A stretch of DNA of 64,000 nucleotides from Tragulus kanchil (Eukaryota > Chordata > Mammalia > Artiodactyla > Tragulidae): NCBI GenBank assembly GCA_022376925.1, contig JAIOJX010000024.1, positions 166,873,608-166,937,607 on the forward strand, given 5' to 3'. The translations under genes were made by a program, and so were the position numbers. The notes under the pieces were generated by a model. The model was not told where the DNA came from and made no database searches. It saw only the letters and a program-made list of their open reading frames with translations. Below are positions 47,501 through 59,583 of the stretch, one piece after another. Each line of letters starts with the position of its first letter. Position 1 is the first letter of the stretch.

Positions 47501-50500
47501 AAAAAAAAAAGGACGCCAGCCTCGAGTAACCAACGGACACCAGGACTTTAGACAGGGTTCAAGCCAGACCCCTCTCCCCCAGCTCTGGCAGGGCATGCAC
47601 AGCCACACATTCAAGTCTTTTCACAAAAAACCAAATTATACCATTTTACAAACCATTAAAATACTAATTTATCTCTTGTAATTCATTATATGATATAAAA
47701 CACACGGATCAATTTCCTGAACAAACGGAAAGGCAAAACACAAATGAAATGGAATGATCCAACGAAAAGGACATTCTTTCTCCTCCTCCTCCTCGCTCTG
47801 CCCTTACACAGCTGTCTAAGGGAAAACACATCACAGACTCCTTCCCCGCCTCTCCAGCAAGCATATGGACAAAACCTCAGCTTTCACAGGCTCAAGCTCA
47901 ACCTCGCTTCAGAAGCAGGCCCTCTGCGTGGGGCGGCGGTGAGGGCAGGACTACTAATCACAAGCCAAGGCCACGCTCACAGTGGACAAGACACTTGGCC
48001 AGAAAGAACCGAGAGGGGTCACTAGCGTGCACTAGTGGACCACGGGGGTCTCTTCCTGCCCCCTTGCCCCTCGTCCACTGTGAATACCAGAAGGTCCTCT
48101 TCCTCTCACTATTCACAGCGTGCATAACGAGGAACACATGTAACAATCCTGCCTGCCTGGGACCCACTGATTTCCCCCACACTGGGAGTAAAGCTAGATT
48201 CAACATTAACTTTTCCCATGAGACCACCAAGTGTGGGAATGATTGATTATACAGTCTCCAAATCTCCCAATTACACAAAATGTACAGTAGAAGAAAGGTG
48301 TGCCCTCATCTCCAAGTTAAGAGGTGCCTAAGCCCTACCCTGCTACGCTTTTCTCTTCACTAGAGGCAAGATGCCAGCCTTGGGTGTCCCTGGTGGTCCA
48401 GGGACTCTTTACTGCAAGGTAAGGAGTCCGCCTTGCCATACCAGGGGCACCAGTTTGATCTCTGGCCCGGGAAGACCCTATATGCTGAGAAACGGCTGGG
48501 CCAGTGTGTCCGGTTAGGAACCAGTGATCTGGAGCACCTGCGCCCAGAGCCGGTGCTCTGCAGCGAAAGAAGCCACTGTGATGGGAGGCCGAAGAATAAA
48601 GACGGATGAAATATAAACGATGACTTAGAGGCAAAAAAAAAAAAAGGACGCCAGCCTCGAGTAACCAACGGACACCAGGACTTTAGACAGGGTTCAAGCC
48701 AGACCCCTCTCCCCCAGCTCTGGCAGGGCATGCACAGCCACACATTCAAGTCTTTTAGGACTTTACGTGTCCTAAGAAATCAGATCCGTAGGCAGTCAAA
48801 GGTTTTTTTTTTTCCAAAGTTTTGAATATGGATACAAACTTGCCCCAATTTGATAGGCGATATTAGAAAAGATTGAGGTAGCGTCTAGTATTTGACTCCT
48901 TGTTCACATTTACTCCAGATGATGAAACCAATAGGGAAGATCTGATCTTACACCACGAGTTCACGCCCAAGCAATGTACGATTATCACACGGGTGGCTGG
49001 GCCTGTACTTCGTGCCCACCTCCTGCAACCCCCAGGGACGGCAGCCCGCCAGGCTCCTCGGGCCGTGGGCTTCTCCAGGCAGCAGTGCTGGAGTGGGTGG
49101 CCACGTCCTCCGCCAGGCGGTCTCCCCGCCCCCTCGAGCTCTCCTGCAGAGCAGGCAGACTCTTGAGCCACAGAGAAGCGCAGTCTCCGAGGGGAAGCGA
49201 AGACTTGCAGTTTGCCTTTTTATTTCCAAACAAGACTCTTGAATTCTGCTTCAGCTCTTCTCAGTTATCCTTTAACTGTTTCACATGTAACTTTCTCATA
49301 TTCAAATTAATTTGACTTTGGCTATTACGATACAAAAAGTCCTAATAGTGATTTACATTCTACCACACCTCATAAATGTTACAGCGACAGCCACGGTCAC
49401 TGAGCATCTTCTATATGCTCTCCACTGTACCAGTGCTCCCCGTGCATTCTCACTCAGACCTCACAGCCACGTGAAAACGTAGGTGCCGTCATTTTCCCAT
49501 TTGCCGAGGAGGAAGCCAAACCTCGAAAGGCAAATAACTTGACCAATAACACTCAGAAGATTATCATTCAAATCTACATCTGATTTCAGACTCATATTCT
49601 TAACTATTAATTTTTTTTTTTTTAAAGAGAGAAACTGGGCAGGCAGTGTGTGGCGTCTGTGTGCAAACACCCATCTCTAACCGCCAGGGACCACGCGTGA
49701 CCCTAGGTTTATGCATCAAGTTTTACAGAAACACAGCCACGCCCACTCATGACCCCACTGTCCAGTTACCTACGGCTGCTTTTCCACTGCTAGGGCAGAA
49801 CGGAATCGCAAAACACACACACTCCAGGGTGTTCAGCAGCATCCCCGGCCCTGCCCACTCAGTGTCAAGGCCATGTCTCTCACAGGGACAACCTCCCAGG
49901 TGTCCAGACGGGGCCAAATGTCTCCTGGGATCAAACTGCTCCCGTCGAGAACCACAGCTTTGGAGCAACTGTTGGTGCTAATGGCCTAGCAATCATTTAG
50001 AAAGGAATGTAAAAGTATACCCCCAAGACCACATCACTGGTCATCTAAGAAAAAAAATCAAAACCACTTCTTGATGTACTCTGAGGTAATGACCACCTGG
50101 TTTACTAACAACATTGGAGGTCTCTCTTCATTCTACCATCTCTGCTCACTGTAGCTTCGAGGTCTCTCTGCAGCTCTAAGACTATGCGGTTTTCGCCTAG
50201 ACATTTTCGGTGATGGAGAATAAGACTTCCATTACCAGAAAGCTCGAGTTACTAAAACTGAGCTAGAACTCTAACTCCCTGAAGTTATATCAAGCTAAAA
50301 TTCCATTTCCCTGAAGTTCTGTCTCCTTGGTTCTAATGTATACACCTCAATTTATACCTGCTTGTTATTTGCAATTATTCTGCTTGGTCTCTGAAAGACT
50401 GTAAAGGGATCTAGGCTGACCTTTGAAGAAAACAGCAACTTGCACTTGTTGTTAGTAAATAACGTACAGGCTGCATATTAACTGTTTTAAATGTTACAGC

Positions 50501-53500
50501 GACAGCCACGGTCACTGAGCATCTTCTATATGCTCTCCACTGTACCAGTGCTCCCGTGCATTCTCACTCAGACCTCACAGCCACGTGAAAACGAGGTGCC
50601 GTCATTTTCCCATTTGCCGAGGAGGAAGCCAAACCTCGAAAGGCAAATAACTTGACCAATAACACTCAGAAGATTATCATTCAAATCTACATCTGATTTC
50701 AGACTCATATTCTTAACTATTAATTTTTTTTTTTTTAAAGAGAGAAACTGGGCAGGCAGTGTGTGGCGTCTGTGTGCAAACACCCATCTCTAACCGCCAG
50801 GGACCACGCGTGACCCTAGGTTTATGCATCAAGTTTTACAGAAACACAGCCACGCCCACTCATGACCCCACTGTCCAGTTACCTACGGCTGCTTTTCCAC
50901 TGCTAGGGCAGAACGGAATCGCAAAACACACACACTCCAGGGTGTTCAGCAGCATCCCCGGCCCTGCCCACTCAGTGTCAAGGCCATGTCTCTCACAGGG
51001 ACAACCTCCCAGGTGTCCAGACGGGGCCAAATGTCTCCTGGGATCAAACTGCTCCCGTCGAGAACCACAGCTTTGGAGCAACTGTTGGTGCTAATGGCCT
51101 AGCAATCATTTAGAAAGGAATGTAAAGTATCCCCCCAAGACCACATCACTGGTCATCTAAGAAAAAAAATCAAAACCACTTCTTGATGTACTCTGAGGTA
51201 ATGACCACCTGGTTTACTAACAACATTGGAGGTCTCTCTTCATTCTACCATCTCTGCTCACTGTAGCTTCGAGGTCTCTCTGCAGCTCTAAGACTATGCG
51301 GTTTTCGCCTAGACATTTTCGGTGATGGAGAATAAGACTTCCATTACCAGAAAGCTCGAGTTACTAAAACTGAGCTAGAACTCTAACTCCCTGAAGTTAT
51401 ATCAAGCTAAAATTCCATTTCCCTGAAGTTCTGTCTCCTTGGTTCTAATGTATACACCTCAATTTATACCTGCTTGTTATTTGCAATTATTCTGCTTGGT
51501 CTCTGAAAGACTGTAAAGGGATCTAGGCTGACCTTTGAAGAAAACAGCAACTTGCACTTGTTGTTAGTAAATAAACGTACAGGCTGCATATTAACTGTTT
51601 TAAAAATGGTGAATGATTTTAATAAATCAACTATATTTCAGTTAAAAGAAAGGGTGAATTGAGTCAGTTTATGTACAATAAAAATTCAAGTAATTTAAAA
51701 ATGTTTTATTAAATAGTTGAAGTAAAGTGCATGACAGAATCTTCTTCACTTTATACGCCAGAAAAAAAGACCAACTGATTTACCTGTAACAGATATTAAA
51801 GATTAAATAATAAGCATACTGGTACCTTTCAATGAAATAAATGGTTAGTTTAGAAGAACTTCAGTGCATTAAATATTACTTTAAATTTTGAAGAAATAGA
51901 ACTACATGCCCTCAATAATTAAGCATTCTTAAACATCTGGTTAAACCATGAATCAACTTCTTCTTAACTCAGTAATGTATCTTTTGAGATGGTGACCAAA
52001 GACACACCAGTCTTGTATGTAAAAGAATTTGAGGAAGAGTATTTTCTAACTGTCCTCAGAATTACGTTGCCTTTAGGCAACATTTTCTTAAGTCCTCCTT
52101 TTTCTATGATAATATGAACCTTAACAAAGAATTCCTAAATATTCGCCAATGTTTATTACTCACATATATTAGGCATTAGGAATGTGTATATAATGATAAG
52201 TTGACTTTTTCAACTCTCATAAAATCCTAAACATGCAGATATTGTTATCCTAATTTCCAGTCTGGGAGAAAATAAAACAGAAGTGCGAAAACATAAGCTA
52301 AATGTATTAGCTTTCCCTCAAAGGTAATAGATGGGGCAAGAAGAGGGACTGAAATCCAGCTTATTTATATATTTCAAATTCAAGTTCTTGTCTTTACATC
52401 GTAATTGCTCTTTCAAAGTTACTCAAGAATGACATTTTCATTTTGATGTTAGCTAATTATCAAACTTGGGGAACATAATTCTATATACAGTGATGCATAT
52501 AAATCATGTTTTGGTTATACTTATAAACTAGTTGAGAATTATAAACTAGTTCGGATACTAGAGGGGAAAAAAGGTGACTCCTATCAACAGCTAGCCTACA
52601 TTTAATTTCCTTAACAGATTCAACAGTGAAATAAGTGGTTATCTATGGCTTTTTCAAAAAAATAACTCAGTTGACAAATTCCAACTTTCTCTAAGAGGAT
52701 CTTTGGGCCCAAATAACCATTTGTATTTCATTTTTGAAAGAAAAAAAATTTTCTTAGTCAATAAATAATGACATTCCCATTAGTGACTTGTGAGAATGAT
52801 GTATGTAAATTTAACAGAAAATAAAGGATGGAGTGCAAGAACCAAAGACATTCGATGTTACCATGATGACAGACTTTGTTACAAACAGATTCTTCACTCA
52901 CTCATTCATTCAACGTTTATTTATTGAAGGCTTACTATATGAATAAGGCAAAAAAAATAGACAAAAAAGCACTCTATCAAAACAACACTGTACAGTAATA
53001 AATATAAAAGATAAAAAAAGCAAACGGAATTTATTCTGGATGACTGCAGCAAAACACACCGGGCAAAAGACTCCTTACTTCTATTTCTGCAGACTCCACC
53101 CGGTTTTCAATTATTTCGATACATTGTCTTTTGGCCGGAGGTTCTTCACTGATAACAGTTTCTTCAGCAATGTCCGTTGCTGGTACTGTTAATACTAAAG
53201 TGAAAAAATGTGCACATTACTTCATCTTCATATGGGTTTAGAAGAATTAAAACTAGTCTTGAGATTACTGATGCAACTCGTCTAAAATAAATACATTCCC
53301 CAAACAGTAATTTCAAAACACAAGATTTACTTTCTATGAGAAATGTCTGTATTTTTGTCTTCAATTTCTTGCCTTTTTATTGAAAACTACTTACTGCTTA
53401 AAGTGTCTATTTTTTATCTTATAGATAATATAGTCATTCATATGGCTCAAAATCAAAATATAATATGAATACTTTGCTAACGCAGATAACTGCTTTTATG

Positions 53501-56500
53501 TATTTCTTGTGCACTGTTCTTGTGCTCACTTATGTAGAACTGAACATGAATTTGCATTCTCTTTTCTTACACTGAAGTTTCTGTTCTTTTCACTCCATAC
53601 ATCTAGGTATCTTCCGACACTTAGTGAGCTGTTTAACTGAGCTTCATTATATCCCACTATGTGGATCACCCTATGGACACCGCCTATTTAAAAGCTGTCG
53701 GACAGCTGGAATCTTCCCCATTGATTTATCCAGACTGTTTGCCTGGTTTTAGCTTACACAGTCATTGTTATGTTCTTGCACTATTGTGCAAAGCAAGGAC
53801 AGCCTCTCCCTCTCTATATATTTACATTTATGGAAAGAGATACTAAAAATTGAGACAAAGCCCAACAGCCCAATGGAGGAGCAAAGCTTATACACAGGCA
53901 GTGTCCAGATGGTGTAAAACTATTATGAATTAAAAACCTTAGAAATATTGAGGACAAAAGTATTTCTTTTAACTCATATTACCCTTATAGATTTACTCAA
54001 GAATTGAGAAATGTGTTTCATTGGACTCTCTACAAAGCCATATATTCATACGCCATTTATAATTTCTAAATGATAAAGGTTCTGAATGTTTAATATTCAG
54101 CAGGTTCCTCTCATTGCTCTCTCCCCCTCCTTCCCCATCAGTATAAATTTCAGAATCGGTTCCATCTGGTGAGTTCCAGAAAAAGACCTACTGGTTTTTA
54201 CTAAGGCCTGAATTGTGACCCCATCAAAATTCAAATGTTTAAGTCCTCATCTGCAGTGCCTCTGAATATATTTGCAGATAGGACCCTTAAAAAGGTTTGA
54301 CAGGTAAAATGAGGTCATTTGAGTGGGCCCAATCCAGCATGACTGCCGTCCTTGAAGAGGACAGGTCGCAGACGAGATATCCAGACTGGGGAACGTCCAC
54401 GGGAGGACACAGCAAGAAGAGAACCACTCGCAGGCCGAGGAGAAGGGCCTCCGAAGACGCCTGCCAGCACCGTGACCTCGGACTTCAGCCTCCAGTACTT
54501 GCCGTCCCCTTTTGAAGAAAAAAAAAAAAAAGGGGGGGATCATATCTGAAACTTTTCTAAACAGATTTTACTGTTCATTCATATGCACTCGCTATACATT
54601 TCTTGTGCACTGTTCTTGTGCTCACTTATGTAGAACTGAACATGAATTTGCATTCTCTTTTCTTACACTGAAGTTTCTGTTCTTTTCACTCCATACATCT
54701 AGGTATCTTCCGACACTTAGTGAGCTGTTTAACTGAGCTTCATTATATCCCACTATGTGGATCACCCTATGGACACCGCCTATTTAAAAGCTGTCGGACA
54801 GCTGGAATCTTCCCCATTGATTTATCCAGACTGTTTGCCTGGTTTTAGCTTACACAGTCATTGTTATGTTCTTGCACTATTGTGCAAAGCAAGGACAGCC
54901 TCTCCCTCTCTATATATTTACATTTATGGAAAGAGATACTAAAAATTGAGACAAAGCCCAACAGCCCAATGGAGGAGCAAAGCTTATACACAGGCAGTGT
55001 CCAGATGGTGTAAAACTATTATGAATTAAAAACCTTAGAAATATTGAGGACAAAAGTATTTCTTTTAACTCATATTACCCTTATAGATTTACTCAAGAAT
55101 TGAGAAATGTGTTTCATTGGACTCTCTACAAAGCCATATATTCATACGCCATTTATAATTTCTAAATGATAAAGGTTCTGAATGTTTAATATTCAGCAGG
55201 TTCCTCTCATTGCTCTCTCCCCCTCCTTCCCCATCAGTATAAATTTCAGAATCGGTTCCATCTGGTGAGTTCCAGAAAAAGACCTACTGGTTTTTACTAA
55301 GGCCTGAATTGTGACCCCATCAAAATTCAAATGTTTAAGTCCTCATCTGCAGTGCCTCTGAATATATTTGCAGATAGGACCCTTAAAAAGGTTTGACAGG
55401 TAAAATGAGGTCATTTGAGTGGGCCCAATCCAGCATGACTGCCGTCCTTGAAGAGGACAGGTCGCAGACGAGATATCCAGACTGGGGAACGTCCACGGGA
55501 GGACACAGCAAGAAGAGAACCACTCGCAGGCCGAGGAGAAGGGCCTCCGAAGACGCCTGCCAGCACCGTGACCTCGGACTTCAGCCTCCAGTACTGTGAG
55601 AAGGTAAGCTTCTGTTAAGTCACCCAGCCTGCGGTAGTTTGTTACGGCAGCCCTAGCAAACTAATACAGTCTTTCCCCCCCAATACATTTATCAATTAGG
55701 TCAGGAAGAACTGAGAGCTTTATGATAGTGAGTCACAGTGAGCTATCATATCAAAAACATGAGTTTCTTTCCAGTTGCTCATCAGTGAGATTTGCCTATA
55801 ATGTCAGGTATTGGGAGCAATGTTATAGCTGCTTCAAACAAATACTTTGAAAGCTTCTTCTTTTCTATACAGTTGGAATTAACTCTTTAAAGCCCTGTTA
55901 AGTGCCTGGCCTTGATCCAAACCTTGGATAACCACCAGGAGAGAAGCACCTGCCAGGCCTGCCCGGCCACGCGGCAGCCGCCTCCAGCGCCGCGGCAGCG
56001 AAGCCCTGCCTCGGGACCTGGCCGCCCCCGGGGCCGCGCCGCCCCTGCCGCTCTCCGCCTCATCTGGGTTAGGAGGCCGTCTCCCTGCAGCCCTTCCCTT
56101 GCCCAGCGCCTTCACAGGCCGTGGAGAGCCGAGTGTCCGCAGTCCTAGTCATTTTCCAGGCTGTGTGTGCGCATCCCTTCCTGTCTGGCCAGGGTGGGGG
56201 CCGGGGGGCGCGGGGTGCAGGGCGGGGCTTGCTCGGACAGGAACCTTCGCCACTTTCTCTTGCGCTTCCTCCAACCGTCATGCCTCACCTTTTTTTTTTT
56301 TTTTAATCTTTTGGAGGGTGGGGGTGGGGAGGGAGGGGGGTGGGCGGGCCACTTCTTTTGGTCTTTCATTTCTCTATTTTCATCCATCTTTGTTCTTTGG
56401 CTCCTGATGGGCCTCCCGTCGCGGTGGCCTCTGTCTTCGCAGAGCACCGGCTCTGGGCTCACACACGCCAGAGCTCCGGTAATTGGTCTGAATATATTTG

Positions 56501-58914
56501 CAGATAGGACCCTTAAAAAGGTTTGACAGGTAAAATGAGGTCATTTGAGTGGGCCCAATCCAGCATGACTGCCGTCCTTGAAGAGGACAGGTCGCAGACG
56601 AGATATCCAGACTGGGGAACGTCCACGGGAGGACACAGCAAGAAGAGAACCACTCGCAGGCCGAGGAGAAGGGCCTCCGAAGCGCCTGCCAGCACCGTGA
56701 CCTCGGACTTCAGCCTCCAGTACTGTGAGAAGGTAAGCTTCTGTTAAGTCACCCAGCCTGCGGTAGTTTGTTACGGCAGCCCTAGCAAACTAATACAGTC
56801 TTTCCCCCCCAATACATTTATCAATTAGGTCAGGAAGAACTGAGAGCTTTATGATAGTGAGTCACAGTGAGCTATCATATCAAAAACATGAGTTTCTTTC
56901 CAGTTGCTCATCAGTGAGATTTGCCTATAATGTCAGGTATTGGGAGCAATGTTATAGCTGCTTCAAACAAATACTTTGAAAGCTTCTTCTTTTCTATACA
57001 GTTGGAATTAACTCTTTAAAGCCCTGTTAAGTGCCTGGCCTTGATCCAAACCTTGGATAACCACCAGGAGAGAAGCACCTGCCAGGCCTGCCCGGCCACG
57101 CGGCAGCCGCCTCCAGCGCCGCGGCAGCGAAGCCCTGCCTCGGGACCTGGCCGCCCCCGGGGCCGCGCCGCCCCTGCCGCTCTCCGCCTCATCTGGGTTA
57201 GGAGGCCGTCTCCCTGCAGCCCTTCCCTTGCCCAGCGCCTTCACAGGCCGTGGAGAGCCGAGTGTCCGCAGTCCTAGTCATTTTCCAGGCTGTGTGTGCG
57301 CATCCCTTCCTGTCTGGCCAGGGTGGGGGCCGGGGGGCGCGGGGTGCAGGGCGGGGCTTGCTCGGACAGGAACCTTCGCCACTTTCTCTTGCGCTTCCTC
57401 CAACCGTCATGCCTCACCTTTTTTTTTTTTTTTAATCTTTTGGAGGGTGGGGGTGGGGAGGGAGGGGGATGGGCGGGCCACTTCTTTTGGTCTTTCATTT
57501 CTCTATTTTCATCCATCTTTGTTCTTTGGCTCCTGATGGGCCTCCCGTCGCGGTGGCCTCTGTCGTCGCAGAGCACCGGCTCTGGGCTCACACACGCCAG
57601 AGCTCCGGCTCGGTAATTGGACACATCGGTCCAGCCGCTCCACCGCACGTGGGATCTTCCCAGGCCAGGGCTCGAACCGGCGCCCTTTGCACTGCAAGGC
57701 GGTGTCTTTACCCACTGGGCCACCAGGGGAAGCCCCATGCCTCATCTATCTTAACCCTACTTGCAGCACTTCCTACTCAGGCTGGGCCCTGTCTTGCTGG
57801 AAGTGTATATTTATTGCTAATTTCAGAGCTCAGCTCCTTTTCATGATGCACAATTACTGATTGCCCTGAAAGTTCTCCTGCCCTGGCTTAGATTTTTTTT
57901 TTTTAAATTTCGGCCTCTTCTATTTTTTTTTTATTTTATTTATTCTCATTCATCTTTATTCTTTGGCTTGTGTGGGCCTCCCATGGCAGTGGCCTCCCTC
58001 GCTGCCTAGCAATGGCTCTGGGCGCATGCGCTCTAGAGCACTGGCTCCTAATTGGACACACCGGTCCAGCCGCTCTGCCACACATGGGATCTTCCCAGGC
58101 CAGGGATCAAACCGGTGCCCCTTGCACTGCAAGGCAGACTCTTTACCCACTAGACCACCAGGGAAGCCCTGGCTTAGACCTTAAGATGTTTCCAGCAAGC
58201 ACTTAAAATATGGACTTTTGTGCTTTTCTTCTACTTTTTACTTTGACTAAAAATGTACGTGGGGTTTATGTTTCATCTGTTTTATTACTACTCTCTTATT
58301 ACTCAAAACGAATAAAAGTGGGACAATTGTCAACAAAGCTGCTGAAAGTTGCATCCATGTCCAACTTCTTTCTAAGCAACCTTTTCTCGCATGGTGCTTT
58401 TAAAGGCCCATACGATATCTGAATTGTATTAAATGGCCTAGGAGAGTACTGTCCAATACTGATATTGAAATATGTATTTTAGTTCATTTTCCAATTAGAA
58501 TATTTTGGGGCCATTTCCTCTTTCTACTTAATATACACTCAGAGAAATTAAACTAACTCTAACAGTAGCCTAAGTCAGACATGACTTAGTGACTGAACAA
58601 CAAAGAAAATAAAATTAAGTAATTAAGTCTATTGTAAAACCTTACAAAAATGTACAGTAAGGTACAAATGCTTTGAAAAATATAACACAATTTCCTGAGA
58701 ATTATATATGTTAATGCCTTCTACCAACCTTGTTGTCCATCTGGCATGGTCACGATGATGGGCTGGCCTATTCCACTTGTTGGAATGGAGTGCAAATTCC
58801 CAAGCTGAATTCCATCAGTGACTATTGTGATGACTTGCTGACCCCCTGAACTAACTACTTGCTGAATTGCACCATCCACAGATTCTGCAGTAACAACTTC
58901 CTCCGTAGCCACTA
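44411..58914 (-). CDS. GABPB1: GA-binding protein beta-1, last three coding exons
   Basis: GABPB1 (NRF-2 beta) is the non-DNA-binding subunit of GABP. Its N-terminal ankyrin repeats bind the ETS protein GABPA, and a C-terminal leucine-zipper-like helix dimerises beta chains into a heterotetramer that activates nuclear genes for mitochondria and translation. The window holds the transactivation segment (58729-58914), the PPAKRQC basic segment (53079-53194) and the C-terminal coiled coil (44411-44563), all in phase and nearly identical to the human long isoform, ending NKEAV. The ankyrin exons lie beyond the right edge. The introns contain 1.1-kb duplications, one of which copies the edge of the first exon. 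GABPB2 is excluded by the C-terminal text. Confidence 0.96.
44564..44935. other. GABPB1 last intron, unique part
   Basis: Unique intron beside the terminal exon. No feature recognised. Confidence 0.5.
44937..45255 (+). repeat. CHR-like SINE, tandem copy 1
   Basis: First of three head-to-tail copies. Its first half differs from the other two (cagttcgatccc, ccaattaccggaactctgg); its second half is almost identical to copy 2. Flanks carry aaaatctattact. Confidence 0.92.
45271..45600 (+). repeat. CHR-like SINE, tandem copy 2 (chimeric)
   Basis: Its first half is identical to copy 3 (ggtgccggtttgagccctgg) and its second half to copy 1 (cagacgccac, then the cccaacctgacccccgccca tail). It therefore looks like a recombinant of its neighbours. 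Confidence 0.92.
45608..45925 (+). repeat. CHR-like SINE, tandem copy 3
   Basis: Third copy, with its own tail (ccaccccaccccccgaaaga). It is followed by aaaatctataact, a changed version of the flank seen before copies 1 and 2. Confidence 0.92.
45955..46115 (-). repeat. MIR-like SINE, antisense
   Basis: gtccattttacagatgagga, aaataatgctcagagaaaat, then ccaataaggagtcaggttta is the reversed MIR 3' half. Confidence 0.65.
46151..46424 (+). repeat. CHR-like SINE, local family
   Basis: Copy with atcattccct on both sides as target-site duplication and a long poly(A). Confidence 0.92.
46425..47244. other. GABPB1 intron, unique part
   Basis: Intron sequence with an open frame at 46609-46890 that starts with a leucine run but has no homologue I recognise. 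It recurs from 47633 onward by tandem duplication. Confidence 0.5.
47245..47511 (+). repeat. CHR-like SINE, diverged (first copy)
   Basis: Older member of the local family: gggtgtccctggtggtccag, gtttgatctctggcccggga, agaataaagacggatgaa. It is flanked by gatgccagcct and gacgccagcct. Confidence 0.85.
48379..48646 (+). repeat. CHR-like SINE, diverged (duplication copy)
   Basis: Same insertion as 47245-47511 at offset 1135, differing in poly(A) length. Confidence 0.85.
49005..49180 (-). repeat. Bov-A2-type SINE, diverged
   Basis: ggctcctcgggccgtgggct, tctccaggcagcagtgctgg and agtgggtggccacgtcctcc parallel antisense Bov-A2, with a GC-rich, CpG-preserving character. Confidence 0.75.
49374..51603. 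repeat. Tandem duplication K, offset 1113-1115
   Basis: 49374-50488 recurs at 50489-51603. The junction overlaps by aaatg. Confidence 0.97.
49395..49610 (-). repeat. MIR SINE, antisense (first copy)
   Basis: cattttcccatttgccgagg, aggaagccaaacctcgaaag, gcaaataacttgaccaataa follow reversed MIR. The same element recurs at about 50510-50725. Confidence 0.65.
51604..53078. other. GABPB1 intron, AT-rich
   Basis: Mostly unique, AT-rich intron. A MIR-like stretch lies at about 52140-52400 (atattgttatcctaatttcc). attcattcaacgtttattta near 52905 is an old interspersed-repeat motif. Nothing else recognised. Confidence 0.5.
53079..53194 (-). CDS. GABPB1: GABPB1 exon with PPAKRQC segment
   Basis: A 116-nt exon begins by completing valine, then [38 protein letters not shown], and ends GAA|gtaagg. 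Acceptor is ctttag. The basic AKRQC patch lies in the region assigned to nuclear localisation. Acidic residues flank it. Confidence 0.97.
53195..54207. other. GABPB1 intron, unique part
   Basis: AT-rich intron upstream of the PPAKRQC exon. No repeat family recognised. From 53502 it recurs at 54598 onward. Confidence 0.5.
53502..55595. repeat. Tandem duplication L, offset 1096
   Basis: 53502-54499 recurs at 54598-55595, with a 98-bp filler of unknown source. Confidence 0.97.
54208..54499 (+). repeat. MLT1-type LTR (ERVL-MaLR), first copy
   Basis: gcctgaattgtgaccccatc, aaatgaggtcatttgagtgg, gaggacacagcaagaagaga and gacttcagcctccagtact follow the order of an MLT1/MaLR LTR, a non-coding remnant of an ancient retrovirus-like element. 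This copy is cut at the duplication junction. Confidence 0.8.
55304..55672 (+). repeat. MLT1-type LTR, second (complete) copy
   Basis: Same LTR at offset 1096, continuing to its 3' end (gttaagtcacccagcctgcg, cagccctagcaaactaatac). Confidence 0.85.
55930..56275. other. CpG-rich block in GABPB1 intron (with copy at 57059-57404)
   Basis: About 340 bp dense in CpG (ccggccacgcggcagccgcc, cgcccccggggccgcgccgc) inside AT-rich intron. No coding text or promoter motif that I recognise. Its copy lies at offset 1129. It could be a small CpG island or a GC-rich retro-insert. Confidence 0.6.
56293..56480 (-). repeat. CHR-like SINE, local family (cut by junction)
   Basis: Antisense copy beginning with poly(T); it stops at gagctccggtaattgg where the duplication restarts. 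Confidence 0.88.
56487..56805 (+). repeat. MLT1-type LTR, third (5'-truncated) copy
   Basis: Third appearance of the same LTR, created by the next duplication, starting at tctgaatatatttgcagata. Confidence 0.85.
57421..57736 (-). repeat. CHR-like SINE, local family (complete copy)
   Basis: Complete version of the insertion cut at 56480, reaching ccactgggccaccaggggaa. atgcctca is repeated on both sides. Confidence 0.92.
57893..58168 (-). repeat. CHR-like SINE, local family, with TSD
   Basis: Antisense copy flanked by cctggcttaga on both sides (57882-57892 and about 58168-58178). Confidence 0.92.
58169..58728. other. GABPB1 intron, unique part
   Basis: Intron beside the activation-domain exon. 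gtcagacatgacttagtgac near 58576 resembles the 3' end of a BovB or Bov-A element. Nothing else recognised. Confidence 0.5.
58729..58914 (-). CDS. GABPB1: GABPB1 transactivation exon
   Basis: A 186-nt exon encodes [20 protein letters not shown] through VTMPDGQQ, after a completed split valine codon (exon starts TA at acceptor ccag). It ends one base into the next valine at CAAG|gttggt. The alternating hydrophobic and glutamine-rich text is the activation domain, reported to contact the coactivator HCF-1. Confidence 0.97.
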
Positions 58915-59096
58915 CTGGAAAAAAAAAATGTAAATGTAAAAATCAGTAAACAAGTACAGAAGCATGAAGAGAGTTTACTTTTGTTGTCTTTGCTTCTTTC
59001 TTATACAGAAAAGCTTTTATATGGTTTTTAAATTCAGTGTCCAGCGGTGCTGTAAATGCCTATGTACACAGTCAGTTCCAGCTACCTAGGCATACG

Positions 59097-59583
59097 TGCA
59101 CACTCAGTCACAGTCACGTCTGATTCTTTGCCATCCATGGACTAGAGCCCACCAGGCTCCTCTTGTCCATGGGATTCTCCAGGCAAGAATACTGGAGTAG
59201 GAGGCTTCCCTGCTGGTCCAGTTCACCTTGCAGTGCAAGGGGCACCAGTTCTATCCCTGGCCTGGGAAGATCCCATGTGCCGCGAAGCGGCTGGACCGAT
59301 GTGTCCAATTACGAGCCAGTGCTCTGCAGCACATGCGCCCACAGCCAGAGCTCTGCAACGAGAGAGGCCACTGCCATGGGAGCCCACACAGGCCAAAGAA
59401 TAAAGATGGATGAAAATAAATGGATACAAAAATCTATCAAAGAGGCCAAAAATTAAAAAAAAAAAAAAAAAGAATATTGGAAAAGATAGCCGTTTCCTTC
59501 TCCAGGGGATCTTCCCAACTCAAGGACTGAACCTGGGTCTCCTGCATTGCAGGCAGATTCTTTACCATCTGAGCTATTTGTTT
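59097..59583 (-). repeat. Bov-A2 split by a CHR-like SINE (first copy)
   Basis: Antisense Bov-A2 at 59097-59202 (ccatgggattctccaggcaa) resumes at 59475-59583 (ctgaacctgggtctcctgca). The sense SINE between them is flanked by agaatactggagtag and agaatattggaaaag. This gives relative ages: Bov-A2 first, local SINE later. Confidence 0.9.

Larger units (their letters stand above)
46498..48756. repeat. Tandem duplication J, offset 1135
   Basis: 46498-47621 recurs at 47633-48756, in GABPB1 intron and a SINE, with an 11-bp filler. Confidence 0.97.
55357..57620. repeat. Tandem duplication M, offset about 1129
   Basis: 55357-56486 recurs from 56487 to about 57620, covering the LTR end, CpG-rich block and SINE. 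Confidence 0.97.

Noticed and set aside
44411..58914. GABPB2 paralogue
   Set aside because: The activation domain, AKRQC segment and C-terminal NKEAV match GABPB1, and HDC synteny supports it.
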